Shown piece by piece: positions 1 through 7,215 of a stretch of 10,261 nucleotides of DNA. Numbering within the stretch: position 1 is the stretch's first letter; every line of letters begins with the position of its first letter. Source of the DNA: Euperipatoides rowelli (taxonomy: Eukaryota; Onychophora; Udeonychophora; Euonychophora; Peripatopsidae); the NCBI GenBank assembly GCA_003024985.2, contig PXIH01S0012823.1. One strand, written 5' to 3'. Below the pieces are notes generated by a model that was not told the DNA's origin, did no database searches, and saw nothing but the letters and a program-made list of their open reading frames with translations. Position numbers and translations under genes: made by a program.

Positions 1-439
1 ATATTTAAACAAATAATTCCCATCCATTTTTATTTTATCTAATAATATTAAATCATAAGATTTTCTACTAGATCTCAAGAGGTTTGATACCCTATGTTGA
101 TGTCTAACTAACCATTAATATCAACATATAGACTGTATATACTTGCTTATTCATCTTTCTGTCTGTCTACCTATCCATCCATTTATCTGTCTATCTACAT
201 ACAATCTATCTAAATTTCAATTTTTTTAACTGTGAGCTTTATTATACAGCTTTCTTGATCTTCAATTGTTGAGTTTTGGGTCTAATTCTTGTGCATCCTG
301 AGGTAATTTGTCTTGATTTTTTTTTTTTTAATGTTCCTAAAGATTCTTCAAATTTCAATTCTTTCCAGGAGATAACTTGGCATCAAGCACTCAATTTCGC
401 TGGACTATGATCTGTTGTTGCCCGTCATGTTCTAAGCCA
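1..439. other. AT-rich non-coding spacer
   Basis: No open frame or RNA gene is recognisable here. It is AT-rich, with a degenerate CTAT/TCTG/ATCC tetranucleotide tract around 153-212. An 8-bp inverted pair (ATGTTGAT at 94-101, ATCAACAT at 120-127) could form a weak stem with an 18-nt loop. Bases 427-439 (ATGTTCTAAGCCA) match the tail-end sequence of the SINE copies at 4333-4345 and 4475-4487, so a tiny SINE remnant is possible. Confidence 0.6.
153..212. repeat. Degenerate CTAT/TCTG microsatellite
   Basis: This is a run of pyrimidine-rich tetranucleotides: CTGT repeats, then CTAC/CTAT, ATCC and TCTA units. It is imperfect throughout and therefore old. It is the same general tetranucleotide type, on the opposite strand, as the GATA tract at 3029-3193. 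Confidence 0.7.
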
Positions 440-475
440 CAGGTGCTCAAACTTTTTAACTCAGGCCCCCCTTTA
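440..475 (+). mobile_element. Possible hAT-type transposon terminus (remnant)
   Basis: The string CAGGTGCTCAAACTTTTT (440-457), followed by a C-rich stretch, resembles the inverted-repeat ends of many animal hAT elements, which commonly begin CAG.GGTTCTCAAACTTTTT and run into CCCC. No matching inverted end was found downstream and no 8-bp target duplication could be confirmed. If real, it is a one-ended decayed copy. The resemblance comes from general knowledge of hAT ends. Confidence 0.3.
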
Positions 476-507
476 TATGGTTTCATCTTCTGAGCCCCCC
501 CCCCCCN

Positions 508-650
508 TTACCCTGAACCCTAACTCCAACTATGTATTAAATCGACTATGTTCCAACCCTATGATAATCAACAGTCCTAACATTACTGTTACCCTGAACC
601 TAACTCCAACTGCATATTAAATCCACTATGCCCCAACCCTATGATGATAA
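508..650. repeat. 81-bp tandem direct duplication
   Basis: Two tandem units start with TTACCCTGAACC at 508 and 589, an offset of 81 bp. Both continue through CTAACTCCAACT, a TATTAAAT.(G/C)ACTATG block and CCAACCCTATGAT, with scattered substitutions and one 1-base indel. The second copy is incomplete and fades near 650. A C12 run (495-506) and a single N (507) lie immediately upstream, so the exact left junction is uncertain. Confidence 0.75.
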
Positions 651-1522
651 TGAAGGGGTGAAATAATCCATTTTGATGGATTTCAATAATTTTGACCCAA
701 TTACCGTAATGACAGAAATTGATGTGCAGAACTAGAACTTAAAAACACGGTAAAATGTCTATAAATGCATCCCATTACTATGTGCTACTGTATAAGTGTA
801 GAAAATATTCCAGACAATAAATAGACAAAGTATATAGCAAAAATTCTAAATTGAGGCTTCAAGAAAATTATTTATCTTTAAAGACTAAAGTAGCGATTAT
901 ATCATATCGAGTTCCAAAGCTTACTTATTTTTTACCTAATGCCTTATTTACTCAGTCATTTATTATGAAAGTGTATTCAATTGTTAATGAAATGTTATAG
1001 AAAACTAGGTTCGAGCCCATTATGTTTTTGTTACTCAGGGATGGTGGTATGAGATTGCATGACATAAATGTTTACACTCATGTGATAAGGTAGAATTGTT
1101 GGGTTGGTTTCCTTTTGTAAATTTAGTAATCGTATTAATCCCTTGTCTGAAGTAAGGCCTACTGAAGTGCCTCCTTCCACCTTGTATACCCAGAGTCAGT
1201 ATTTATTTTCCATTGTTATATGCTTTTATGGAGGTGGCAGATGCACATAATACACCAGATTCTGTAAATTTTTCTTAGAGTTTATTTATTTGTCATTAAT
1301 AAAGATAGGGTTATGCCACCAATTTTTAAAAGAAAAAATGGTTGAATCAAAATAATCAACCATTTATTTTCATATACAGTATTTTAATTTAGCTAGAGGA
1401 TCTTAATTTTTTTGGTTTTTGTAGCAATGAATGTAATAACTCCCTTTCATGTTTAATATATTCCATTGGAATTGTTTTTCTTTTTGTATAAAAAGGTGTA
1501 ATGCTCATTAAAAAAAAGATAT
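651..1522. other. Non-coding spacer without recognised gene
   Basis: AT-rich sequence with stops in all frames. The only structure I see is the hairpin at 1336-1365, listed separately. The stretch ends with an A-run (about 1510-1517) directly before the SINE. Confidence 0.55.
1336..1365. repeat. Perfect 10-bp inverted repeat (hairpin)
   Basis: AAATGGTTGA (1336-1345) pairs perfectly with TCAACCATTT (1356-1365) across a 10-nt loop. The A-rich and T-rich flanks could extend the stem by about four more pairs after one mismatch. It is not followed by a T-run and no gene ends here, so there is no reason to call it a terminator. It may be the core of a small fold-back element. Confidence 0.6.
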
Positions 1523-1657
1523 AGCCCTGACTTGGTGGTTCAGTCAGTAGAGTTGCTGGCTGCTATCATGATGCGGTCATATGGTGGGAAAGCACAGGTT
1601 CAACTCCCAGCTGGGTCGGTTATGGAACCTTTTTTTCTTCTCTGACTTAGAACATCA
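1523..1657 (+). mobile_element. tRNA-derived SINE, copy 1
   Basis: This is a short retroposon with a tRNA-like head carrying both internal RNA polymerase III promoter boxes. Box A is TGGTTCAGTCAG (1536-1547) and box B is GGTTCAACTCC (1597-1607), with starts 61 bp apart. The body after box B reads CCCAGCTGGGTCGGTTATGG, then a T-rich stretch, ending CTTAGAACATCA. The same layout occurs on the minus strand at 4332-4462 and 4474-4604, which shows a dispersed family. This copy is the most diverged of the three. An A-run lies just upstream; the 3' end has no poly(A). Such elements are mobilised by LINE-encoded enzymes; the partner is not proven here. Confidence 0.85.
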
Positions 1658-1663
1658 TGCTAA

Positions 1664-1931
1664 GGCCGGTTTCAAACTAACGTTTTTTTAGTCCGCTGGA
1701 TTGAAATAAACATTAACTCTATATAGAAACTTGCATTAATGAGATTTCTACCACCTGCTGTGTTTCAGCGGAATCTCATTGGTTTTATTCCGTGAGGGCT
1801 CCGCTGCCTGCTAGTTATTGTCAGCGGAGGCTTTCATCGTCAATCACGTGGCGGAGATTGTTATCACAAAATCACATAACTTTTCATGTTATAAAACTTC
1901 CCATCAAACGAACGTTTTTTTAGACTGGTGG
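1664..1931. mobile_element. Fold-back, MITE-like region with alternating CAGCGGA motifs
   Basis: The region begins GGCCGGTTTCAAAC just after a TAA, which resembles the ends of some Harbinger-like non-autonomous elements (inference). It holds CAGCGGA four times in alternating orientation: minus at 1692-1698, plus at 1766-1772, minus at 1800-1806, plus at 1822-1828. Two stems can form: AATGAGATTTC (1738-1748) with GGAATCTCATT (1770-1780), 10 of 11 pairs, and CTCCGCTG (1799-1806) with CAGCGGAG (1822-1829), 8 of 8. A 27-bp imperfect direct repeat containing AACGTTTTTTTAG brackets it at 1673-1699 and 1905-1931. No coding frame and no matching terminal inverted repeat were found. A CACGTG palindrome lies at 1845-1850. 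Confidence 0.45.
1673..1931. repeat. 27-bp direct repeat pair, 232 bp apart
   Basis: The copies at 1673-1699 and 1905-1931 share CAAAC.AACGTTTTTTTAG and a final TGG or CTGG, about 22 of 27 positions. They lie in the same orientation, so they are not terminal inverted repeats. They could be subterminal repeats of a MITE or the trace of two nested copies. Confidence 0.55.
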
Positions 1932-3028
1932 GTCCATTCAAAATACTACTGTTTGAGATAAAACACAATATTAAATTAGTTATATCAATGAAATAAAGTT
2001 TAAATTTATTATAAGACAAAGAATTTTTTTTAATTAGTCTAACAGCGATTTTTTAATAGCAAGTTTTCAAATTGATTTTTTTTAATTCAATCAGAAAATT
2101 ATCAATAAAAGGCATACTTTGTTTTTCACTGAATTTCTCCTTTCTAACTCGTTCCTATTTTTTTTTTTTAAAGAATGTATCCTATGATTTTCTACTTGCT
2201 CTTTTTTTAAAGAATACTTTATCAACTCACTTTGCAGCTTTAGCTCACTGCATGTTTATGTGAAACATTATAACCACATTATAACCACTCGTCTTTCAAA
2301 CTTGAGGGAAACTTCCGTAGTTTAGATAGAGTATGCATGTTTATATACTATGCTGAGTAGTATTAAGATTAAAATATTATTCTAAATTAAATTGTAAATA
2401 TTATCAATTAGATTATCAATATTCTTTAGATTCTTTATGTAAATAAATATTATCATGAATATTATTATCTTTAAAAATCAATCAAGTATACAAAATGAAA
2501 ACAGGAAAAAAAAATCCATACATGCTGTTTACGAAAAATGCCATCAGGGGTACTCTACTTTAAAACTCAGTAATTGACAACACAGCTTCATGTGAACACT
2601 GACTTTTTAATTCTCCTGCCGATTTGAAACCTTGCTGAGGAGGAGTACCTGTCGGGGTTTATTACTCAGTACGCCCGCGCCGGCTCTTTAGAACCTGTAG
2701 TAGTAAAAATTAGTGAATATTTAATTGCATTAACATCACAAAAAAAAAAAAAAAAAGATATAGCAAAAATTAATTTATAAAGACTCCCCACATTTGATGA
2801 TAAAAACATTTACAAACCCAAGTGTAGCCTAATTACAAACTTTTATTTATATTATTTAATACAAAGAATCATTTCCATTAGACTCATAAAACTGAAAATT
2901 ACAAGATAAATCTTTTGACAATATTTTTAACATTTATCAATTTAAGTTTCAAAACATTGAAAGCAGCCAAGGTAGGATTGCAATATGACTGTACATTTGG
3001 AGAATCCAGGTGTAAGTTATTTAAAAAA
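1932..3028. other. AT-rich spacer with a GC patch and a poly(A) run
   Basis: No convincing gene. A 63-codon open frame at 2072-2263 is low-complexity, T-rich and has no recognisable domain. Around 2616-2690 the sequence becomes GC-rich (CGCCCGCGCCGGC near 2671-2685), flanked by imperfect inverted strings CAGGGGTACTC (2546-2556) and GGAGTACCTG (2642-2651). An A17 run at 2740-2756 could be a retroposon tail, but nothing upstream identifies the source. Confidence 0.5.
2740..2756 (+). repeat. Poly(A) run, 17 bases
   Basis: An uninterrupted A-run follows ATTAACATCAC and is followed by GATATAGC. The same GATATAGC string follows the shorter A-run just before SINE copy 1 (about 1518-1525). It may be the 3' tail of an unidentified retroposed sequence. 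Confidence 0.45.
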
Positions 3029-3193
3029 TAATAGAGATAGAGAGAGATAGAGCAATAGAGAGATATAGCTAAATAGCTAGATAGATAGCTAGATAGATAG
3101 ATAGCTAGATAGATAGATAGATAAATAGATGCATAGATAGATCGATAGATACACATACATACACACATATTCTTTATGTAGAGAGAGAGAGAA
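3029..3193. repeat. GATA/TAGC/GAGA microsatellite
   Basis: A compound simple repeat: GAGATA units, then TAGCTAGATAGATA blocks, then GATA with single variants, an ACAT/ACAC stretch and a final (GA)n at 3181-3192. The minus-strand open frame across it (2899-3168) translates to periodic Ile/Tyr/Ser/Leu and simply reflects the repeat. GATA tracts are common in animal genomes. Confidence 0.9.
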
Positions 3194-4230
3194 AATATGT
3201 TTATAAAAATATTATTGGAAACATTAGGCCTACCTTTATTTCAGTTCTGACTGTCAATCGCTCCATTGTCTGTATCCAAGATTGTATTTTACTATAACTA
3301 CTTTTATCTGAACACTTTGAGAGAAAAAGAAAGAAAGAATAAAATTTTCAATAAAGGAAGCAAGTTAGATCAACTTTGTCATGTAATTTTTTATGCTCCT
3401 AATTGTCAATATTTACATTTAGTCCATTATCAACTGAAACAAATTTTATATTTAATGTAGAATACAAATAAAGGGGATAAATCCATGGATGTCATCTGTT
3501 TGACTGATCACAAAATTTAAAACATATTATAAGCTGTTTTAAATCATTTTCTTAAAAAAATATATAAATCCATATGTTACAAGAAAGAAGCAGTTTAGTC
3601 CATATATTTAATGGACTAGTTTTGATTCTACAGCATGTTGTCTTTGCAAATTTATTCTTTAAAGAAATGTTTATGTTTGCTTGTCATGTTATTTTATAAC
3701 AATGAGATTTGGAACAGCATATCCAATGTTTGAAGATCATGCTATTATCCCACTTAATCAATCCATCTGTCAGGGAAATATGGATTAAGGAAATCTCTAG
3801 CAATTAATCCCCAATATGATAATGCATCATCATGCTCACAAATCCCCCAATGCTGAAACTTAATTAATTGAGGTGCAACAAAAATCTACATCATGTACAG
3901 GTACACATTACCTGTGGGTTTGGGGAAAAAAAAGGTCCAATTATTATGTTATTAATAAACAATAAAATATTTATTAGTTACCTCCATTTTGCCACAACAT
4001 GTTCAAGCAGCTCCCTCTAATGCTTCTTTATATAAGTAATTTCTCTAAATGAGGGAAATAATTTTGAACACCCCGTGTACTATACAGTATGAACTGAAAT
4101 TATTATAAAGTCAAGCTACATTAAACAATGTAATTTCATTCTATTAAATTGTTACTGAAGTTATTAATTTCTAAATTATATATAATTCCAATATCCATGG
4201 ATACAAAAATAAAAAGTGACAAGGCGCCAT
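3194..4230. other. AT-rich spacer without recognised gene
   Basis: Stops are frequent in all frames. The open frame at 3266-3460 (64 codons) has no domain I recognise and no splice or promoter support. A 7-bp hairpin (ACAGGTA 3897-3903, TACCTGT 3909-3915) and a loose inverted pair (GTTCAA 4001-4006, TTGAAC 4064-4069) are the only structures seen. Confidence 0.55.
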
Positions 4231-4330
4231 GATCCGATCGGTAACATACTCGGCCATGGTGTGCTTGTGCATATATTAGTATCAGGTAAATGATCCTGGG
4301 TTTAGCCCTGGTGCTGTGGACTGATCGGTA
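4231..4330 (+). repeat. Solitary copy of the ~85-bp tRNA-like unit
   Basis: Bases 4259-4330 match the first unit of the array at 6572-6968 at roughly 90% by eye (about 7 differences in 72). Shared strings are GTGTGCTTGTGCATATATTA and CTGATCGGTA. Upstream, 4231-4258 repeats the end of the unit (GATCGGTAACATACTCGGCC), so about 1.2 units are present. A single N (4331) follows, after which the SINE sequence begins on the other strand. See the array entry for the tRNA-like features. Confidence 0.8.
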
Positions 4331-4331
4331 N

Positions 4332-4462
4332 GATGTTCTAAGCCAGTGAAAAAACCATTCCATAACCGTCTCAACTGGGAATTGAACCTTTGGTATTCCC
4401 AGCATATGACCTCAACATGATAGCAGCCAGCATCTCTACCGACTGAACCACCATGTCAGGAC
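4332..4462 (-). mobile_element. tRNA-derived SINE, copy 2
   Basis: On the minus strand this copy has box A TGGTTCAGTCGG (complement of 4439-4450) and box B GGTTCAATTCC (complement of 4378-4388), box starts 62 bp apart. The body runs through a T-run to CTGGCTTAGAACATC, with no poly(A). It is about 131 bp long and very similar to copy 3. It abuts the 85-bp unit copy across the single N at 4331, so its end there may be a real junction or an assembly join. Confidence 0.88.
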
Positions 4463-4473
4463 ACTCTTATCAA

Positions 4474-4604
4474 GATGTTCTAAGCCAGTGAAAAAACCGT
4501 TCCATAACCATCTCAACTGGGAATCGAACCTTTCGTATTCCCAGCATATAACCTCAACATGATATCAGCCAGCATCCCTACCGACTGAACCACCATGCCA
4601 GGAC
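4474..4604 (-). mobile_element. tRNA-derived SINE, copy 3
   Basis: This is the best preserved of the three copies, on the minus strand. Box A is TGGTTCAGTCGG (complement of 4581-4592) and box B is a consensus GGTTCGATTCC (complement of 4520-4530). It has the same 131-bp extent as copy 2, in the same orientation, separated from it by only 11 bp (4463-4473). The head-to-tail pair could reflect two insertions at one site or a local duplication of about 142 bp. The head does not fold as a normal tRNA and has no CCA-proximal acceptor partner, so it is a SINE and not a tRNA gene. Confidence 0.9.
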
Positions 4605-4983
4605 TTGCTGTTTATTTTGTTTGCTCTTACACCAGAAGTAATTCAAATTGTTGAGGCATTACGTTTGGTTCTCTTAGATAAATTGTTGACAGGGGGGAGA
4701 TGGATAACCCCCACAGCAAGTTTATAGAAATGGGTTGTGCAAGAAAGAAGGTTATATTTAAAAAAGCATTTTAAAATTTACAACAAAAGGACTAAAACAC
4801 ATAGGTTAAATTATTTTTATAATATATTTATTATTGATTAATGAGCAAACAATCTTAACAAAAGTTTATATATTTCGATACTGGAGTCGACCAATGATCT
4901 GGAGTCGACCAATGACTAAGTGTTCGTATTCTTTTCAAGAAAATTCGGAATCTAAAAAAAAGAAAAAAATATTATCAACTAAA
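4605..4983. other. Spacer with an 18-bp tandem duplication
   Basis: AT-rich, with no gene seen. CTGGAGTCGACCAATGA occurs twice in tandem, at 4881-4897 and 4899-4915, an offset of 18 bp. The insert is more GC-rich than its surroundings. Confidence 0.6.
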
Positions 4984-5004
4984 GATTGATTGATTGAGTT
5001 TATT
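4984..5004 (-). other. LINE 3' terminus: AATAAA plus (AATC)n tail
   Basis: On the element strand a T-run (complement of 5010-5021) is followed by GGCTTAATAAACTCAATC, then further AATC units, ending at about 4984. This defines the 3' boundary of the LINE. The AATAAA sits directly against the repeat tail, a layout seen in several CR1/L2-like families. Confidence 0.7.
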
Positions 5005-5170
5005 AAGCCAAAAAAAAAAAAGGTCATAAATACAATTTAGGATAAATTGAATGGCATAGGCAAAATCAATACATGAAGGAAAAATAAAGAAATTATACAC
5101 AAGCAAACAATATACAATAATACAAAAAAAAAACCCCTAATTGGGTATTCCATCCAATCAAGTAATACAA

Positions 5171-6469
5171 TTATCTAAATCTACAGTCTAAATAAGATTT
5201 CACATCATAGAAAACATTATTTCTTAAAAGATTTTTAACCGCCTTTACAAACTTCTTTTTATTTTTTTATAGTTGTTTGGTAATTTGTTAAACAATACGC
5301 TGCCAGAATAATACGTCTTTTACTACATATTATAGTCCTGTGAGATTCTACATGAACATTTAACATTCCTCTTGTGTAATGATCATGGATATTGAAATTT
5401 TTTTTAAATACATTCATAATTAGATGTATGTTCTTAACTGCTTCGAGTATATACAGTAAATACAGGGCAAAGTCAAAAGTTTATATTGACTGTACTCGTA
5501 TACATATGCATAGTAGGCTATATATGTATAAGCACTGAAGTGATAATTAATTTTTTATCACTCTAAACGTAAAGCGTAACCTATTCAATCTTGACTGTAG
5601 ATATACCACATGTTCACTCCATCTCAAATTTTCATCAATTAAAATGCCCAGCACTTTAGTATGACCAGCAAATATTACTACATTATCATTTGTAATAACT
5701 CTGGGCTCATTTTCTCTAATATTAGCCCTTGGTCTAAATTTTAAGCATATAGATTTATCTTCATTTATATACAATTTGTTTTGTTCAAACCAATTCATTA
5801 GTTTTAACATGGAATTATCAACCCTTATTTGTAATCATTTAAATTTTTTTAATTTGTCAATAAATTTGTGTCATCTGCAAATAATACCATGTTTTCAGTA
5901 TTTACAAAATTCAGTAAATCATTTATAATAGTGAGGAAGAGTATTGGTCCCAATACAGAACCCTGAGGTACCCCGTAATTTATTATTTTTGTCTGTGAGC
6001 ATTTGCTCTGTATATTTTTTCCATCATCAATCTTGATTTCCACAAATTGCCTTCTATTCCTCAAGTATGATGCAAAGCAGTCAAGTGCTATGCCCCTGAT
6101 ACCTATGTTTTCCAATTTTCTCAACAATAAGTCCTGATCAATAACATCAAATGCCTTTGTTAGGTCAAGAAAAATTCAAATGGCAAATTCTCCATTATCA
6201 ATGCTCATCAATACATTATTGACAAAATCAGTTAGGGCTGTATTGGTGTTTCTATTGGCCAAAAAAAAAAAACCATTCTGAGCCAATGACAACAATTTGT
6301 TTGAAACAAGGAACTGAGATATTCTATTGTGCATGACTCTTTCAAAAATCTTTGAAAAGGCACTTAATAAAGATATTGGCCTATAGTTAACTACATCATT
6401 CATAGTACCTTTTTTATGTAGTGGCATTGCCTTTGCTGTTTTTAGTGATTCAGGAAAAGTTCCCAGTAA
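5171..6469 (-). pseudogene. Broken ORF2 reverse transcriptase fragment of a LINE
   Basis: This once encoded the RT that copies LINE RNA into DNA at the target site. In coding order: LGTFPESLKTAKAMPLHKKG and NYRPISLLS (about 6370-6469); motif A LDLTKAFD (about 6143-6169); motif B GVPQGS (5957-5974); catalytic FADD (5870-5881); thumb VLGILIDENLRWSEHV (about 5600-5650); then HDHYTRG and, at the end, NNVFYDVKSYL, stopping with TAA at 5171-5173. Breaks: TGA (complement of 6176-6178) just before motif A; a 1-base frameshift after FADD near 5857-5862; TGA (5835-5837); TAA (5547-5549 and 5481-5483); and frame changes near 5311 and 5254. Family-typical residues between about 5500 and 5480 are missing, suggesting an internal deletion of several dozen codons. 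Motif residues survive, but the gene cannot make an active enzyme. Confidence 0.88.
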
Positions 6470-6552
6470 TTGATTTTATTATTATTTTATTGCATTTTAA
6501 AAAATATGCAGTAATTGATTTTATTATTATTTTAATGCATTTTGCATTTATG
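6464..6552. repeat. 45-bp tandem duplication at the LINE 5' edge
   Basis: CAGTAATTGATTTTATTATT starts at 6464 and again at 6509. The match continues for about 35 bp with one difference (ATTGCATTTT versus AATGCATTTT). The first copy overlaps the last recognisable LINE codons, so the duplication includes the truncation junction or arose beside it. Confidence 0.8.
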
Positions 6553-6571
6553 TATTTCACCCTTCTAAAAN

Positions 6572-6968
6572 GTGTGCTTGTGCATATATTAGGATCAGGT
6601 AAACGATCATGGGTGCAGCCCTAGTGCTGTGGTCTGATCGGTAACATACTCGGCCATGGTGTGCTTTTGCATATACTAGGATCTGGTGGTCAATCCTTGG
6701 TGCAGCCCTGGTGCTGTCTGATCGGTAACATACACGGCCATGGTGTGCTTGTGCATATACTAGGATCGGGTGGTCAATCCTGGGTGCAGCCCTGGTGCTG
6801 GAGTCTGATCACTAACATACTCAGCCACAGTGTGTTGTGCATATACTAGGATCGGATGTTTGATCCTGGGTGCAGCCCAAGTGCTGTTGTCTGATCGTAA
6901 CATACTCGGCCACAGTGTGCTTATGTATATACTAGGATTGGATGTTCCACCTGGGTGCAGCACCGATG
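6572..6968 (+). repeat. Tandem array of ~85-bp tRNA-like units
   Basis: Units start with GTGTG(C) at 6572, 6659, 6743, 6830 and 6915, giving lengths of 87, 84, 87 and 85 bp plus a partial fifth unit fading near 6968. Conserved blocks per unit are TGCATATACTAGGATC, TGGGTGCAGCCC, GGTGCTG, CTGATCGGTAACATACTC and GGCCA. The block GTGGTCTGATCGGTAAC (6629-6645) resembles a tRNA D-arm/box A, and CAATCC after GGATCGGGTGGT is a poor box B, so I infer descent from a tRNA-like SINE head. The unit lengths are not all multiples of three, so it is not a protein repeat. A single N (6571) marks the left edge. A separate copy lies at 4231-4330. Confidence 0.85.
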
Positions 6969-7007
6969 TGGAAAATGGTGAATTTTCTTTCACTGTAATA
7001 TGCACCC

Positions 7008-7027
7008 GGGATTTTTTCTCGTTACAG
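7008..7027 (+). promoter_or_regulatory. Candidate splice acceptor
   Basis: A pyrimidine-rich tract (ATTTTTTCTCGTTACAG, 7011-7027) ends in CAG just before an open frame with protein-like composition. This fits the metazoan 3' splice-site consensus. Without transcripts it remains a prediction. Confidence 0.4.
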
Positions 7028-7215
7028 AGATACCACAAGTGCCAAGATTGAAAAAAAATTGGAATTATGACAGACAAATTAAGGCTAGACTGAAAGTCCC
7101 CAACATGAATGCAAGGCAAATGAATCGCATCAAAAATAAATGGAAGCAAGCATCATTGTATCGTGCAAGCATGGAAGAATGTAAAAAACATATATTTGTG
7201 TATATATGTAAATAG
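7028..7215 (+). CDS. Candidate terminal coding exon, unknown protein
   Basis: After the acceptor-like CAG at 7027, two bases complete a split codon. The frame then reads about 61 residues rich in Lys, Arg and Asn, including LKKNWNYDRQIKARLKVP, NARQMNRIKNKWKQASL and YRASMEECKKH, ending at TAG (7213-7215). Unlike the surrounding AT-driven frames it has mixed, hydrophilic, helix-prone composition with two Trp and few low-complexity runs, so it could be the last exon of a gene lying upstream. I do not recognise the family and see no partner exon in the window. The first-frame ATG at 7000 lies before the acceptor and is probably irrelevant. It could also be chance or a retrocopy fragment. Confidence 0.33.

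Larger units (their letters stand above)
4984..6469 (-). mobile_element. 5'-truncated non-LTR retrotransposon (CR1/Jockey superfamily)
   Basis: Minus-strand LINE remnant of about 1.5 kb. It keeps the reverse transcriptase core and C-terminal part of ORF2 (5171-6469), a 3' untranslated region of about 187 bp (4984-5170), an AATAAA signal (complement of 4999-5004) and a terminal run of short repeats reading (AATC)n on the element strand. Such oligonucleotide tails, rather than long poly(A), are typical of CR1/L2-like elements. The endonuclease, ORF1 and the 5' half are missing, as expected from incomplete reverse transcription. Homology stops near 6469, within a 45-bp tandem duplication. Clade assignment is by motif style only. 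Confidence 0.85.

Noticed and set aside
2072-2263. 63-codon frame resembling a membrane peptide
   Set aside because: The Phe/Leu/Ser content comes from T-runs; there is no supporting start, splice or homology signal.
2899-3168. 89-codon minus-strand frame rich in Ile, Tyr and Ser
   Set aside because: It is the translation of the GATA microsatellite.
3266-3460. 64-codon plus-strand frame
   Set aside because: Composition follows the AT-rich background, with no domain, splice site or promoter evidence.
4136-4405. 89-codon minus-strand frame
   Set aside because: It spans the 85-bp unit, an N and part of a SINE, so it is a chance frame across repeats.
4474-4604. Functional tRNA gene
   Set aside because: Boxes A and B are present, but acceptor and anticodon stems do not form properly and the sequence recurs as a 131-bp element in three copies.
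6421-6849. Plus-strand frames with repeated VHILGSG-like peptides
   Set aside because: They are translations of the LINE antisense strand and the 85-bp array; the repetition is of DNA origin.
6760-7149. Longest open frame in the window (129 codons, minus strand)
   Set aside because: It runs through the 85-bp array and across the candidate acceptor. Unit lengths of 84, 87 and 85 bp mean the frame is not kept by design, and the peptide matches nothing I know.
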